Shown piece by piece: positions 17,307 to 26,270 of a stretch of DNA of 64,000 nucleotides; positions within the stretch are counted from its first letter, which is position 1, and each line of letters begins with the position of its first letter. Under the pieces are notes generated by a model. That model was not told where the DNA came from. It made no database searches and saw only the letters and a list, made by a program, of their open reading frames with translations. The stretch is from Nocardia abscessus NBRC 100374. GTDB lineage: Bacteria; Actinomycetota; Actinomycetes; Mycobacteriales; Mycobacteriaceae. Both the position numbers and the translations under genes were made by a program. Location of the stretch: contig NZ_BAFP01000039.1 of the NCBI RefSeq assembly GCF_000308455.1, forward strand, positions 62,001 to 126,000. The letters are read 5' to 3'.

Positions 17307-18797
17307 ATGCCACCTACCGATGTAGAGCCCCAGATCGAAACAGGCGAAGACGCTGAGGCGCCTTCGCCTCCGGTGACACCGTGGTCGGAGCGTCCCGGCA
17401 GTCCGCGTCCTCGTGCCGGTACCGGGATGCCTGGTCAGCCGAGTGTGCCTGGGCCTGGCCAGTCAGGTGGTCCGGCGGTGGGTCAGGGACAGCCGGCTCC
17501 GCACGGGCAGTCTGGTCAGCCGGGTGCCGCGGGGCCGTCGGGTCAGCCTGGTTCGGTGGGGCCGTCGGGTGTCGGGGGACCCGCGACGCCACAGGGGGTT
17601 CCGGGCCAGTCGGTGCCAGGTCGGCCGGGTGAGGTGATGCCTGGTCAGCCGGGTGGTGTGGTGGCTCCGCAGGTGGAGCGTGCGCCGGGTGCGGGACCCG
17701 GGCAGCCGGAGCCGGTGGTGCCGCCGGTGGATGCGGAGTTGGTGGCGGGTTTGTTGCCGGTCGCGGCGATGACCGGGACGATGGCGATGGCGATGCTGCC
17801 GATGATCGCCTCGGCGTTGGCGGGTTTGGGTGGTAGCGGTGGGGGTGGTTCTGCCGCACCGGTCGCCGGTGATGGCGGGGGTGCTGTCGCCGATGGGGGA
17901 GGTGGTCTGTCGCCGGAGGCGGCGCGGGCGTTGGAGGTGCTGAAGAGGCTGGAGCAGATGTATGGGGAGGCGGATCCGTCGGATCCGCAGGTGCGGGAGT
18001 TGCGGCAGCAGTTGGGGATGTCGTCGGGCCAGGATGCGTCGAGTCGGGGTGCGGGGGCGACGGCGATTCGGGCGACGCGGTTGTTCCAGCGGAATGCCGC
18101 GAAGGCGTTCAACAATGTGGACAACCAGTTGGTGTCGTATATGCGGGGTTTGGCGGGGTCGAACAAGGTCGACAAGAAGGCGATCATGGGGTTGGTGCGT
18201 GAGGTGAACGTGGCGTTGGCGGAGTTGGGACCGCAGGCGTATACGAAGGCCGGGCAGCGGAGGGTGCATCAGATCTTGACCGCGGCGTTGCGGAAGGCGC
18301 ATGCGATCGTTGCGGGTGGTCAGGCCAAATCGACTGATATCGCGGGTGCGATCAACAGGCTGACCGCGCAGTATCTGTACAACATCGCGGGCAGGAACTA
18401 CACACCACCGACTCAGAAGGCGGGAACAGGCGCCGGCACGGCCGCCGCGAAAGCGATCCAGGTGGCCCTCGCCCAGCTCGGAGACCCTTATGTCTTCGGA
18501 GCAGAAGGGCCGAACGCTTTCGACTGCTCGGGTTTGATGCAGTACGCCGCGGCGGCGGCAGGCGTCCGGATTCCACGAGTCGCCGCCGATCAATACCGGC
18601 AGCTCCCGAAGGTCCATCCCAATGACATCAAGCCCGGCGATCTCATTTTCCCCGCGAGTTCGTTCAAAGGGGCGAACAATCCCGGCCACGTCATCATGTA
18701 CATCGGCAACGGCATGTGCGTCGAGGCCCCGAGGACCGGCGGCCACGTCCAGTATCGGCGACTGCCCAGTAATTTCGCCGCCGCACGGTGGGCCTGA
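17307..18797 (+). CDS. NlpC/P60 peptidoglycan endopeptidase with helical secretion-type domain
   Basis: A 496-residue protein. Residues 1-145 are Pro/Gly/Gln-rich repeats, followed by a hydrophobic AMTGTMAMAMLPMIASALAG segment and a Gly-rich stretch. About 205-365 is a helical domain (REVNVALAELG) that recurs in three other proteins of this window and resembles DUF4226. The C-terminal 125 residues are NlpC/P60 with Cys407 in FDCSGL, His461 in PGHVIMYIG and a third polar residue in GGHVQY, so it should cut wall peptides. No Sec signal is visible; export by the neighbouring machinery is inferred. It follows the pseudo-NlpC/P60 gene by 10 bp. Confidence 0.82.
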   Translation: MPPTDVEPQIETGEDAEAPSPPVTPWSERPGSPRPRAGTGMPGQPSVPGPGQSGGPAVGQGQPAPHGQSGQPGAAGPSGQPGSVGPSGVGGPATPQGVPGQSVPGRPGEVMPGQPGGVVAPQVERAPGAGPGQPEPVVPPVDAELVAGLLPVAAMTGTMAMAMLPMIASALAGLGGSGGGGSAAPVAGDGGGAVADGGGGLSPEAARALEVLKRLEQMYGEADPSDPQVRELRQQLGMSSGQDASSRGAGATAIRATRLFQRNAAKAFNNVDNQLVSYMRGLAGSNKVDKKAIMGLVREVNVALAELGPQAYTKAGQRRVHQILTAALRKAHAIVAGGQAKSTDIAGAINRLTAQYLYNIAGRNYTPPTQKAGTGAGTAAAKAIQVALAQLGDPYVFGAEGPNAFDCSGLMQYAAAAAGVRIPRVAADQYRQLPKVHPNDIKPGDLIFPASSFKGANNPGHVIMYIGNGMCVEAPRTGGHVQYRRLPSNFAAARWA

Positions 18798-18822
18798 CCG
18801 TGCGCTGCGGGCTCGACCGGCC

Positions 18823-20040
18823 TCAATACCCCACGTACGATCCGCCACCGCGCATTTGCACGATTCCCGGCACATTGCCGACCGACCCGTAACGGTCGAT
18901 GGCATACCGCACACCGGCGACGATGTTGTCCACCGGATTCCAGATATCGCGGTGTCCCGGCACGGAATACGCGTTGAACGTCGGATCGATGGTCTGCATA
19001 AGGCCTTTGGACGGAATGCCCGCAGCGGCATTGCTGTCCCACAGATTGATCGCGTGCGGGTTGCCGCCGGACTCGTGCTGGATGATCGCCGCGATGTCGG
19101 CCGGGTCGATCTGGCGCGTGTCGTATCCGTGCTGGCGCAAGACCTGCAGTGCCTCGTTGATCCATTGCCCCTGCTGCCCGGTGGGCCGCGCGCGCGGCGG
19201 ACCGCCGCTGGGACCGTGCGTGTTCGAGTGTGTCGAGCGACGCCTGCGCGGGGGCGCGGCCGGACGCGATTCCCGCAGATAACGATCGGCCAAGGCGGCG
19301 ACACGATCGGCGGTGAGGACAGCGGCGGTCTGCCCCTGCCCGAGGACGGTTCCCGCCCGCTGCAATGCGCTGTCCAGGGTCGAGATCACGAGTTGCCTGC
19401 TGGCATTGGCGTCCTGGATGGTGCCCAGGGCCGTCAGGGCCGTGTTCACCTCGGCGATGATCGCCCCGATGGCGGCCCGTCCGTGGGTGGTGCTGTCGAC
19501 CGCGCCGCCGAGGATGCGCTCCAGTTCGGCGTTCATCGACTGCGTCGAATCCGCGTGGCGTGCCCGGTTCTGGTTGCTCGTCGCATATTGCGTGCCCAAC
19601 GCCCCGTCCCACAGCACGGGACCGCTCGGCCGCGCCGCCGAGACGTCGGGCGGCGCGAGTTGCTGTCCCGTCGTCGCCGTCGGTGCACCGTCGCCGTAGT
19701 GGGCGGCGATCGCGGCCAGCGCACCCATGGCGGCCCCTGCCATCGGCAGTGATGAGCCGGCCATGCCGAGCCCGTCCGAGCGCGGCGCCGCCATGGACCC
19801 CGCGGTGGCGGACGGCGATTCGGCAACTGCCGGTGACTGGCCACGTGGTTGCGCAACGGCGGCGGGCGCGGCCGTCGCGGGTGCACCGGCCTGCGGCGGT
19901 GGTACCGGAGCCGGAGTGGCCCGTCCGGCGGACTTGGCCGGACGACGCGGCGCCGACGTGGTGGCGGTGGCCCGGCCATCGCGTACGTCATCCGCTTCGT
20001 CGGAGTCCGTCTCTGTCGGGGCCCGTTTGGTCGGCGTCAT
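18823..20040 (-). CDS. SLT-type lytic transglycosylase with helical secretion-type domain
   Basis: A 405-residue protein convergent with the NlpC/P60 gene. Residues 1-95 are Ala/Pro/Thr-rich, about 165-257 is the same helical domain as in the neighbouring hydrolases (AIGAIIAEVNTALTALG), then a basic linker (PPRRRRSTHS) and a C-terminal SLT domain. The catalytic Glu is Glu323 in IIQHESGGNPHA, followed by GLMQTIDPTFNAYSVPG and NPVDNIVAGVRYAIDRYG. It should cleave glycan strands to make room for an envelope-spanning channel. No signal peptide is seen. M. tuberculosis ESX-2 has, as I recall, a nearby SLT-domain gene (Rv3896c). Confidence 0.82.
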   Translation of the reverse strand: MTPTKRAPTETDSDEADDVRDGRATATTSAPRRPAKSAGRATPAPVPPPQAGAPATAAPAAVAQPRGQSPAVAESPSATAGSMAAPRSDGLGMAGSSLPMAGAAMGALAAIAAHYGDGAPTATTGQQLAPPDVSAARPSGPVLWDGALGTQYATSNQNRARHADSTQSMNAELERILGGAVDSTTHGRAAIGAIIAEVNTALTALGTIQDANASRQLVISTLDSALQRAGTVLGQGQTAAVLTADRVAALADRYLRESRPAAPPRRRRSTHSNTHGPSGGPPRARPTGQQGQWINEALQVLRQHGYDTRQIDPADIAAIIQHESGGNPHAINLWDSNAAAGIPSKGLMQTIDPTFNAYSVPGHRDIWNPVDNIVAGVRYAIDRYGSVGNVPGIVQMRGGGSYVGY

Positions 20041-20790
20041 CAGTACCCCAGGTGAGCGCGGGCGCTATGCGCGGCACCGTCGCCGACCGAGCCGTACCGA
20101 TCGGCCTGGACCTCGACTACGGTGGTGGCGCGAGAGGCTGTGTCGACCTGTGACATCGGTATGGTGACCTCCGTCGATCCGCTGGCCTCATATCACCTGT
20201 CCCACCCTGCCGCGCAGGCCCACAGGAGGACTCTCGGTCGAGACTCGGCAGGTAGCGTATTCGCAGCAGCCTAACTCGGATTGCTGAATTCTCGCCCGTC
20301 TGTATCCCCGGCGGCGGGAATATGGGATGCCGCCTCGTGGGGGGAAGGCGGACACTCGCGAACCGGCCTCGAAGAATCTGGCGTCAAGCCGATTCGTGCA
20401 CGTCATTGCGCGTTGGGGCATGTATCGCGCCGGTGTTCTCGCAGGAGGGTCATCCCCACTGGTGGGAATCGCAGACAATGAGTGAGTCGGGAACGGAATC
20501 CATGCACGCCGACCGGAGAGTGCCGTGGGCTGATACGGCGAGATGGCTTGTTTGCCGATCCCCGGTATGGCGGCTCGTCATCCGAGGCTTCGGCCGGAAG
20601 GCGGACTGATCGTGAAGGTGTGCGAAGCGGGCGGAGTCCGCGATGTGGGGGGCCTACTGCCTGGCCAGGGTGACTCTCGGTCACGGGCATGGCGCGTGCC
20701 GATTCGGTCCACCCCCGGCCCGGTACCCGTGGTGGTCGGATCTGCACTGGTTCGCACCTTGATGGATCGTCACGAAGAGGGAGTGTTCTG
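20041..20790. other. 750-bp divergent regulatory region
   Basis: Separates the minus-strand transglycosylase gene from the plus-strand accessory operon. It contains palindrome A site 2 followed by GACAAT, which I read as a -10 box. Two short open frames lie in the leader: 20478-20609 (43 codons) and 20543-20791 (82 codons), whose stop overlaps the ATG at 20791. Neither has a good ribosome site and codon third-position GC is lower than in neighbours, so I do not call them genes. The leader is much longer than at the other palindrome A sites. Confidence 0.5.
20453..20468. promoter_or_regulatory. palindrome A, site 2 (accessory operon at 20.8 kb)
   Basis: TCCCCACTGGTGGGAA, one mismatch from the dyad consensus. 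CGCAGACAATG follows the right arm after one T; the same GACAATG at nearly the same spacing follows two other copies (28.9 kb and, on the minus strand, 32.5 kb). GACAAT may be the -10 box. Confidence 0.7.
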
Positions 20791-21273
20791 ATGGGCTTTT
20801 GGGGCACCGCGCTCAGTGTCGGCCTACCCATCGTCGGTAACCTGATCCTGCCGGGCGCGGGCGGTCTCATCGGGGCCGCAGTAGGAAATATCGCGGCCGA
20901 AGCCATAGATGGCAACATCGACGACTGGGGCGACGCATTCAAGGCCGGTGCCTTGGGCGCCGGTGGCGCTCTACTCGGCGGTGCCGTCGGCGGCAAGCTG
21001 CTGAGCAAGATCGGCGCGGGGACCGGGGGGTCTCCGATGAGCCCGAATAGCTGGACAAAATTCGCTGATTATAAAGACGGCTTCAAGCACAATCTCGGCT
21101 TGTTCAAGGGTACGGACCGTAACGGGCAATACATCGGGCAAACTCTCGGGCGCGGCGCCGGCTCATGGGCTGCGTATAAATGGAATGATTCCATACCGGG
21201 GTTGGGCATCGGCAACAAGCCACAGGGGCCCGGTCTCATGCCGACCATCAACATCGGTAACGGCCCGGGCTGA
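20791..21273 (+). CDS. small glycine-rich protein with hydrophobic segments, function unknown
   Basis: A 160-residue protein I do not recognise. Two Gly/Ala-rich hydrophobic stretches (about 5-40 and 50-75: GALGAGGALLGGAVGG) resemble glycine-zipper-type membrane segments. The C-terminal half is polar (WTKFADYKDGFKHNLGLF). A GAGGGA ribosome site precedes the ATG. It begins the ESX accessory gene run, 11 bp before the next gene, so it is probably co-transcribed and co-exported or membrane associated. Confidence 0.65.
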   Translation: MGFWGTALSVGLPIVGNLILPGAGGLIGAAVGNIAAEAIDGNIDDWGDAFKAGALGAGGALLGGAVGGKLLSKIGAGTGGSPMSPNSWTKFADYKDGFKHNLGLFKGTDRNGQYIGQTLGRGAGSWAAYKWNDSIPGLGIGNKPQGPGLMPTINIGNGPG

Positions 21274-21284
21274 GGAGTGTTTCC

Positions 21285-22943
21285 GTGGCGATGACGATGA
21301 CGGATCTCTTGATGCCCGATCCGGCAAACGTTCCACCCGAGCACAAGTTCCCGGCCTCGATCGAGAACTACTACCGGAAGATGCCGAATACGCTGCGGGG
21401 TTACTTCGACGCTTGCGGCAAGGACGTCAAGACCGACCCGCCTTCGGCGCCGCCGGTACTCCAGGTCAAGGGCGAAGATCAGGCGAAATTCGCGAACTAT
21501 GAGGTGACCTCCCTCGCGCTGAAGAAGGCCTTTACCGCTCTCCATGAATCGGCCGGCAAACTGATACCGCTGACCAGACAGGCCGGAGCAGTGGGGGACA
21601 ACGGCAAGGTCGAGGTCAACGCGGTGGTGGATTTGATCAACACGGCCGCGCAACAGTATCCGCCGGAGGGCCAGTCCGAGAGCGAGCACATTCTCAACTT
21701 CCTGACCCTGGCGCTCGAGGAGGGAGACCGGCTGATGCAGGACGCCGCCAAAGCGTCGGCAAAGCTCGGTGACGACGTCGATGGCGTGAGCAAAGAGCTC
21801 AAGGATGCGCTGGAACAGATAAAGAAACTCACGGAAGAGAACCAGGACCTCAAGCAGCGCCTGGCGGATCCGGTCAATCTGACTCCCGCGCCCTACTATC
21901 CGCCTGCTGCGACCGAACCTTCCTACGTGAATCCGAATACTTTCCCCACCGGCCTGGACAGCAGCGGTCTCGACAGTATGATGCCGCCTGCTTTGGACAA
22001 CTCGGACCTGGGTACCCCGGATGTCGACACTCCGGATTTGAACACCCCCCCGGGTGTGGACAACTCCGGCCTCGACGGCCAGACGCCCGGCGGTATCGGC
22101 AATATCGGGAACACTCCGGGCGGCGTGACGACGCCTCCCACACCCCCCGTGCAGCCCGCGTCCGCGATGTCGCCGATGGGCATGGGTGGGATGGACATAG
22201 GTTCGCTGATGGCGCAGCAGATGATGATGCGAGCTCTCGCCGACCAGGGCATGAACCAACGCCGCTCCGATCTGGACCCGCGCCGTTTCGAGGACGAATA
22301 CGCGCCGGTCCCGGCCCAGACCGCCCCCGCGCCGGTCACGACTCAGCCCGCGACCGTGCAGCAGGCTGCCGCGACCACTCCGGCGGCGACGCAGCACGGC
22401 GCGGCGCCCGCCGGCACAGCGTCTTCCACGCAACCCGCGGTGGCGCCCGGCCGTACGCCGGAGGCGGATGGCAGCGTGACCTACACCCATCCCAACGGGC
22501 GTACGCAGAAGGTGTCCGTTATGGTCGCCCAGATGCTCGACGCGGCGTACGGCAACGCCAGCGGCACCGACGCGCAGAAGGCGTACGAGAAGACATCGGC
22601 GAAGTGGTCGGACAAGAAGCAGATCGGTGACCGTGTCGGTGACTACCAGCTGATGACCGGCGACGTCGCCACGTGGACGAACACGACCGCGGTTCTCGTT
22701 GTGTTCCCTCCCGAGGGGAGCGACGCATCGGGCGGCTCAGTGGAGGTTATCGTCAAGGGCGAGCTGAAGCCTTTCGACCCGAAGATGCCCGAAATCGCCT
22801 CCGATACGAACTTGTTCGAGGGGTTCATGCACCCGAAGGGCATCGAGGTGACCGCGCCGACGGACGGGGGCGCGCCCCCGGCGAAGTCGGGTTCGGCCGA
22901 TCAGCCCGCGGACGCGGCAATGCCGGTTGTCGCGGCGGGCTGA
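21285..22943 (+). CDS. ESX-associated helical protein with Pro-rich linker
   Basis: A 552-residue protein of unknown function. Residues 20-130 are helical with SIENYYRKMPNTLRGYFDACGKD; 145-195 predicts a coiled coil (DDVDGVSKELKDALEQIKKLTEENQDLKQRL). Residues 200-395 are low-complexity Pro/Asp/Gln/Met with repeated DNSGLD and TPxxD units. Residues 400-525 form a compact alpha/beta domain (GSVTYTHPNGRTQKVSVMV to GFMHPKGIEV). No signal peptide. GAGGAG sits 8 bp before the GTG start. The layout of a helical head and disordered tail resembles ESX substrates, but no YxxxD signal was found. Confidence 0.7.
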   Translation: MAMTMTDLLMPDPANVPPEHKFPASIENYYRKMPNTLRGYFDACGKDVKTDPPSAPPVLQVKGEDQAKFANYEVTSLALKKAFTALHESAGKLIPLTRQAGAVGDNGKVEVNAVVDLINTAAQQYPPEGQSESEHILNFLTLALEEGDRLMQDAAKASAKLGDDVDGVSKELKDALEQIKKLTEENQDLKQRLADPVNLTPAPYYPPAATEPSYVNPNTFPTGLDSSGLDSMMPPALDNSDLGTPDVDTPDLNTPPGVDNSGLDGQTPGGIGNIGNTPGGVTTPPTPPVQPASAMSPMGMGGMDIGSLMAQQMMMRALADQGMNQRRSDLDPRRFEDEYAPVPAQTAPAPVTTQPATVQQAAATTPAATQHGAAPAGTASSTQPAVAPGRTPEADGSVTYTHPNGRTQKVSVMVAQMLDAAYGNASGTDAQKAYEKTSAKWSDKKQIGDRVGDYQLMTGDVATWTNTTAVLVVFPPEGSDASGGSVEVIVKGELKPFDPKMPEIASDTNLFEGFMHPKGIEVTAPTDGGAPPAKSGSADQPADAAMPVVAAG

Positions 22944-22989
22944 TCGCGCGAGCAGTGCGGGAGGCGGCAGATGAGGAGAGGAGGTCGCG

Positions 22990-24459
22990 ATGGCGCTGAA
23001 TGTGGATCCGCAGGAACTCGTCGCTGCGGCGTCGAAACTCGCCGCGATGGCGCGCGATACCGCGGCGGCGCTGCCGGGCGGATGGGTCGTGCCCGCGGGG
23101 GCTGACCCGATCTCGGCCGCGGCGGTGCCTCAGCTCAACGCGCAGGCCGCGTCACTGTTCAACGGATTGGCCGGCGTGCTCACCGATGTCCAGCGCACCG
23201 CGTTCAACATCGGCGCGGCGGCCGCGGACTACACCGCCGCCGATGACCGCGGCGCTCGGGAGATCAACGGCAGCGGAAGCGAACTCGTCGACAATCCGGT
23301 CGGCGAAGTCCAGGAGATCGGACACCGGCGACCGCCCGCGCTTCGGTTTCCCGTCGCGGGCGGCGCCGTCGACCCGTTGACCTTCGCTCAGCAGCTGCAC
23401 TCGGGCCCCGGGCCCGGTGCGGCGAAGGGATTCGCGGACGCGCTGCGCAAGTTCACCGGTGGCCCGCATCTCGCCGCCATCGATGGAGTGAACTCCGCGG
23501 CGAAGTCGATGCAGAACTGGGAACCGGTCGGCGCCGCGGCCGCGGCGGAGCTCGGTCAACGCCGTGGGTGGCTGGACCAGCTCGGGACCGGCCTTGGGCT
23601 GCTGGCTGACGGAATCGATACTTACAGCAACGCATTCCGGACCGCGAAAGCGAAACATCCGACGCCGGAGGAGATCATCGCCGCGCGCAAGGAACTCATC
23701 AAGGCGATGCGTTCCAAGAACGAACTCGGCATCCAGGCGGCGCTGGCCAAGTTCAACGAGCAGAACGCCCGTTCGGCGGAGACGATCACCGGCTATTCCA
23801 CCGAAGTCGGCTCCAAGGTCGGTGCGGGCGAAGGCGCTGCCGAGGGTACCGGCAAGGGCAGCGGCAGCGGCGACAGCAGCGCCTTGACCCAGATGCTGCC
23901 CGCCTTGATGAGCGCGATGGCCTCGGCCGGAATGCCGTTGAGCCAGCTCGGGCAGTCGGACTCGTCGGAGGCCTACGACGACTACGGCCTCGACGAATAC
24001 GGCTACGACGACCTCGGCATCCCGAGCGGACTCGGCGCGGGCAGTCCGAGCGGGATGCCTGTCGGCAGCCCCGGCGTCGGCATCCCGGATGTCGAGGCCG
24101 CGACCATCCAAGCGAGCGCCCTGCCGGTGGCCACGGCGGCCGGCCTGGGTTCGGGCATGCCGCGCACCTCGGTGATCGAACCCCTCGCCACCTCGTCGGC
24201 CGCCAATGCCGCCGCCGCGCGCGGTGGCGCACCGATGATGCCGTACATGCCGATGGCGCCGGGCATGGGCAACGGGGCCGGCGGCAACAACGACCGCAAC
24301 CGAGTCGTGGCGTGGCATCCCGACCGATTGATGTACGTGGACGACACACCGCACACCGAAGCGGTGATCGGTGAACGGCCGACCATAGCCCCGACCGTGA
24401 CTCCGCCGACGCCCGCACCGAGCAACCAGACCCCTTCTCAACCCGGAGGTAACGCATGA
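22990..24459 (+). CDS. PE-like ESX substrate protein
   Basis: A 489-residue protein. The first 90 residues resemble a PE domain: LNVDPQELVAAASKLA, GWVVPAGADPISAAAVPQLN and a second helix ending AAADYTAADDRG, which holds the general T7SS export motif YxxxD at Tyr81-Asp85. A helical middle (about 150-290) includes PTPEEIIAARKELIKAMRSKNE. The tail is Gly/Met/Pro-rich with DDYGLDEYGYDDLG and ends with VVAWHPDRLMYVDD. No catalytic motif is seen. It is probably exported by the ESX apparatus at 36-53 kb. A GGAGAGGAGG ribosome site precedes the ATG. Confidence 0.75.
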   Translation: MALNVDPQELVAAASKLAAMARDTAAALPGGWVVPAGADPISAAAVPQLNAQAASLFNGLAGVLTDVQRTAFNIGAAAADYTAADDRGAREINGSGSELVDNPVGEVQEIGHRRPPALRFPVAGGAVDPLTFAQQLHSGPGPGAAKGFADALRKFTGGPHLAAIDGVNSAAKSMQNWEPVGAAAAAELGQRRGWLDQLGTGLGLLADGIDTYSNAFRTAKAKHPTPEEIIAARKELIKAMRSKNELGIQAALAKFNEQNARSAETITGYSTEVGSKVGAGEGAAEGTGKGSGSGDSSALTQMLPALMSAMASAGMPLSQLGQSDSSEAYDDYGLDEYGYDDLGIPSGLGAGSPSGMPVGSPGVGIPDVEAATIQASALPVATAAGLGSGMPRTSVIEPLATSSAANAAAARGGAPMMPYMPMAPGMGNGAGGNNDRNRVVAWHPDRLMYVDDTPHTEAVIGERPTIAPTVTPPTPAPSNQTPSQPGGNA

Positions 24460-24481
24460 GTGAGCGCAGCGAGGTGGAGTC

Positions 24482-24820
24482 GTGAGTTCCATCCACCCGG
24501 ACGTGCAGGCGGCCTTGGACGCCGCCCGCGATCTGCGGCACCGGATCGCCGAGATGCGGGAGAAGATCGACAACATTCGCGCCCGCAGGCCCTCGCCGAG
24601 CGGTGCGGTCATCCCGGAGGTCGACGCGATGGGCAGGCTGACCGATCTCTACCTCGCGCCGGGCACCGCCGCGCGGCTCACCAGTCCCGAACTGGTCGCC
24701 GAGATCATGGCCGCCATTCGGGAGAGCACCGCCGACGCGGCGCGGCAGTACCAGAGCGTCATGGAATCTCCCGTCGAGGAAACCGAGCCGGTCGCGACTG
24801 CTTCGGGGCAGGCCGGATGA
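24482..24820 (+). CDS. YbaB/EbfC-like protein, copy 1
   Basis: A 112-residue protein. A helical N-terminus (MREKIDNIRARRPSP) is followed by VIPEVDAMGRLTDLYLAPGTAARL and SPELVAEIMAAIRESTADAARQY, the strand-strand-helix pattern of YbaB/EbfC nucleoid-associated proteins. Small YbaB-like proteins are common in ESX accessory clusters and their role there is unclear. GTG start with AGGTGGAG upstream. Its stop overlaps the next ATG (ATGA). Confidence 0.72.
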   Translation: MSSIHPDVQAALDAARDLRHRIAEMREKIDNIRARRPSPSGAVIPEVDAMGRLTDLYLAPGTAARLTSPELVAEIMAAIRESTADAARQYQSVMESPVEETEPVATASGQAG

Positions 24821-25542
24821 CCGAGCCCGCCCCGGAGGTCACGGTCGCGGATACGGTGCGGTGGCTGCACGATGAGGGGCTGGTCCGGCTGGCGGGGGTG
24901 GCGGACGGCATCACCGAGACGATCGTCGCCTACACGATCGATGTCGCGACCGGAACCGTCTCCGCGCACCCGGCGACCGGAGGCGGGGTCGGCGCGGACG
25001 TGGTGTCGCTGGCCGCCGACGATCTGCCCTACCCGGTGGGCACCGCCAGGCGGCTGGTGGTCGCGGGTGTCACGTCGACGGATGCGGTGCTCGTGATCGA
25101 TCTGGCGGCCACCCTCACGATCGCGATCAACGCCGACCATCCCGCGCAGGTGGCCCGGTCCTGGGTGCTGCAACTGCTGCTGAATCCAGAGGTCACGATT
25201 ACTACCAACAGCCCCGACGTCGCGATCGGCACCAGCGGCCGGCTGCGGCAGAGTTTCATCCCGGGCGGCGGTGCGACCCTGGTCAACGTAGACGACACCC
25301 GCCCGCCGGTAACGGCGGTGACCTTGAACGCGACGACCGAAGGTCCCGATCATCTCGATGTCGCGGCGGACGGCACCGGCGAGATGTATCTCGGCGCCCG
25401 GTTCTGGCAGATGCGCCAAGTCATGCGGATCGAGGACGCCGCCTGGTCCGTGCTCGCGGCCCGCCTGGACTCCACGGCCGACGAGACCGACCACTCCCTC
25501 AGTCCCCAGACCGGCGAACGATTCTCGGAGAGCAGCCGATGA
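24817..25542 (+). CDS. ESX-accessory protein of unknown function
   Basis: A 241-residue soluble protein without recognised motifs. The first 110 residues contain a beta-rich part with TVADTVRWLHDEGLVRLAGVADG and DAVLVIDLAATLTIAINADHPAQVARSW; the end is helical (MYLGARFWQMRQVMRIEDAAW). Starts and stops overlap those of both neighbouring YbaB-like genes (ATGA on each side), so the three products are made in coupled amounts and probably act together, for example as cytoplasmic chaperone partners of the substrates. That role is inference. Confidence 0.7.
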   Translation: MTEPAPEVTVADTVRWLHDEGLVRLAGVADGITETIVAYTIDVATGTVSAHPATGGGVGADVVSLAADDLPYPVGTARRLVVAGVTSTDAVLVIDLAATLTIAINADHPAQVARSWVLQLLLNPEVTITTNSPDVAIGTSGRLRQSFIPGGGATLVNVDDTRPPVTAVTLNATTEGPDHLDVAADGTGEMYLGARFWQMRQVMRIEDAAWSVLAARLDSTADETDHSLSPQTGERFSESSR

Positions 25543-25907
25543 CCGACATGCAACCCCTCGATATGGACGACGTCGAGGATGACGATGGGCGGGAAGCCAC
25601 CCCACCGGACTGGCGGAACCTGACCTACGAGGTGTTCAACCCCGACCACACCGTCGGCGTCGGATGCGACCGGGACGGGGAGATCATCGGCCTGTACATC
25701 ACCGACGACGCCCGCGAGAACGGCGACGAGTGGCTGGCGTCCCAGATCGTCAAGCTCGCGCGACTCGCCCACGCGAAGTCGCGCGTCGGTCTGCGGGCCG
25801 AGATGGAGTACAAGGGCACCCGTTCCTACACGATCGATTCGTTCGACCTTCCGACCGAGGCGTCGTATCGCGCCATGGAGGAGTCCGAGTTCCGACGAGA
25901 CACCTGA
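25539..25907 (+). CDS. YbaB/EbfC-like protein, copy 2
   Basis: A 122-residue acidic protein. The core VGVGCDRDGEIIGLYITDDA and WLASQIVKLARLAHAKSRVGL follows the YbaB pattern of strands then helix, more distant than copy 1. The end EASYRAMEESEFRRDT is charged. ATG overlaps the preceding stop. Paired YbaB-like genes in one operon suggest a heteromeric partner role. Confidence 0.68.
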   Translation: MTDMQPLDMDDVEDDDGREATPPDWRNLTYEVFNPDHTVGVGCDRDGEIIGLYITDDARENGDEWLASQIVKLARLAHAKSRVGLRAEMEYKGTRSYTIDSFDLPTEASYRAMEESEFRRDT

Positions 25908-25942
25908 GCGCGCACGCCGCACTCGCGAGACAGGACAGCGAT

Positions 25943-26263
25943 ATGACCGACAAACTCGATACCGACGAGCCGCATGAGGTAATCGCCACCGTGTACAAGT
26001 GGGGAACCTCGATGACCACGGCCGGCGGTCAGACGAAGCAGGTCATCGACAACTTCGTGGCGCCGCGGCGACCCGAGTCGGAGATAGACCGCCGACTGGT
26101 GGCGCATACACAGTGGATGAAGACCACCTTCGAACGTGCCGTGCGTGCAAACGGCCGCCGTGTGGACGCGACCACGCGATTCACCCGAGAGACGACTTAC
26201 GCCCACGACGACGCCGATCGCGGAGGTGCGGCCGCGGTGCGTCGTAGCACCGAATCCATCTGA
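25943..26263 (+). CDS. small ESX secretion-associated protein with YxxxD motif
   Basis: A 106-residue protein. Helical, with VYKWGTSMTTAGGQTKQVID near the N-terminus and TTYAHDDADRG near the C-terminus, where Tyr86 and Asp90 make the YxxxD export motif placed as in EspC-type proteins. It has no other recognised feature. It ends 7 bp before the next gene, which encodes a large acidic/proline-rich protein, and may be its partner. Confidence 0.6.
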   Translation: MTDKLDTDEPHEVIATVYKWGTSMTTAGGQTKQVIDNFVAPRRPESEIDRRLVAHTQWMKTTFERAVRANGRRVDATTRFTRETTYAHDDADRGGAAAVRRSTESI

Positions 26264-26270
26264 TGCGCTG

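Noticed and set aside
20543..20791. 82-codon frame before the accessory operon
   Set aside because: Weak ribosome site, lower third-position GC than neighbours and no motif; left as a possible leader frame only.
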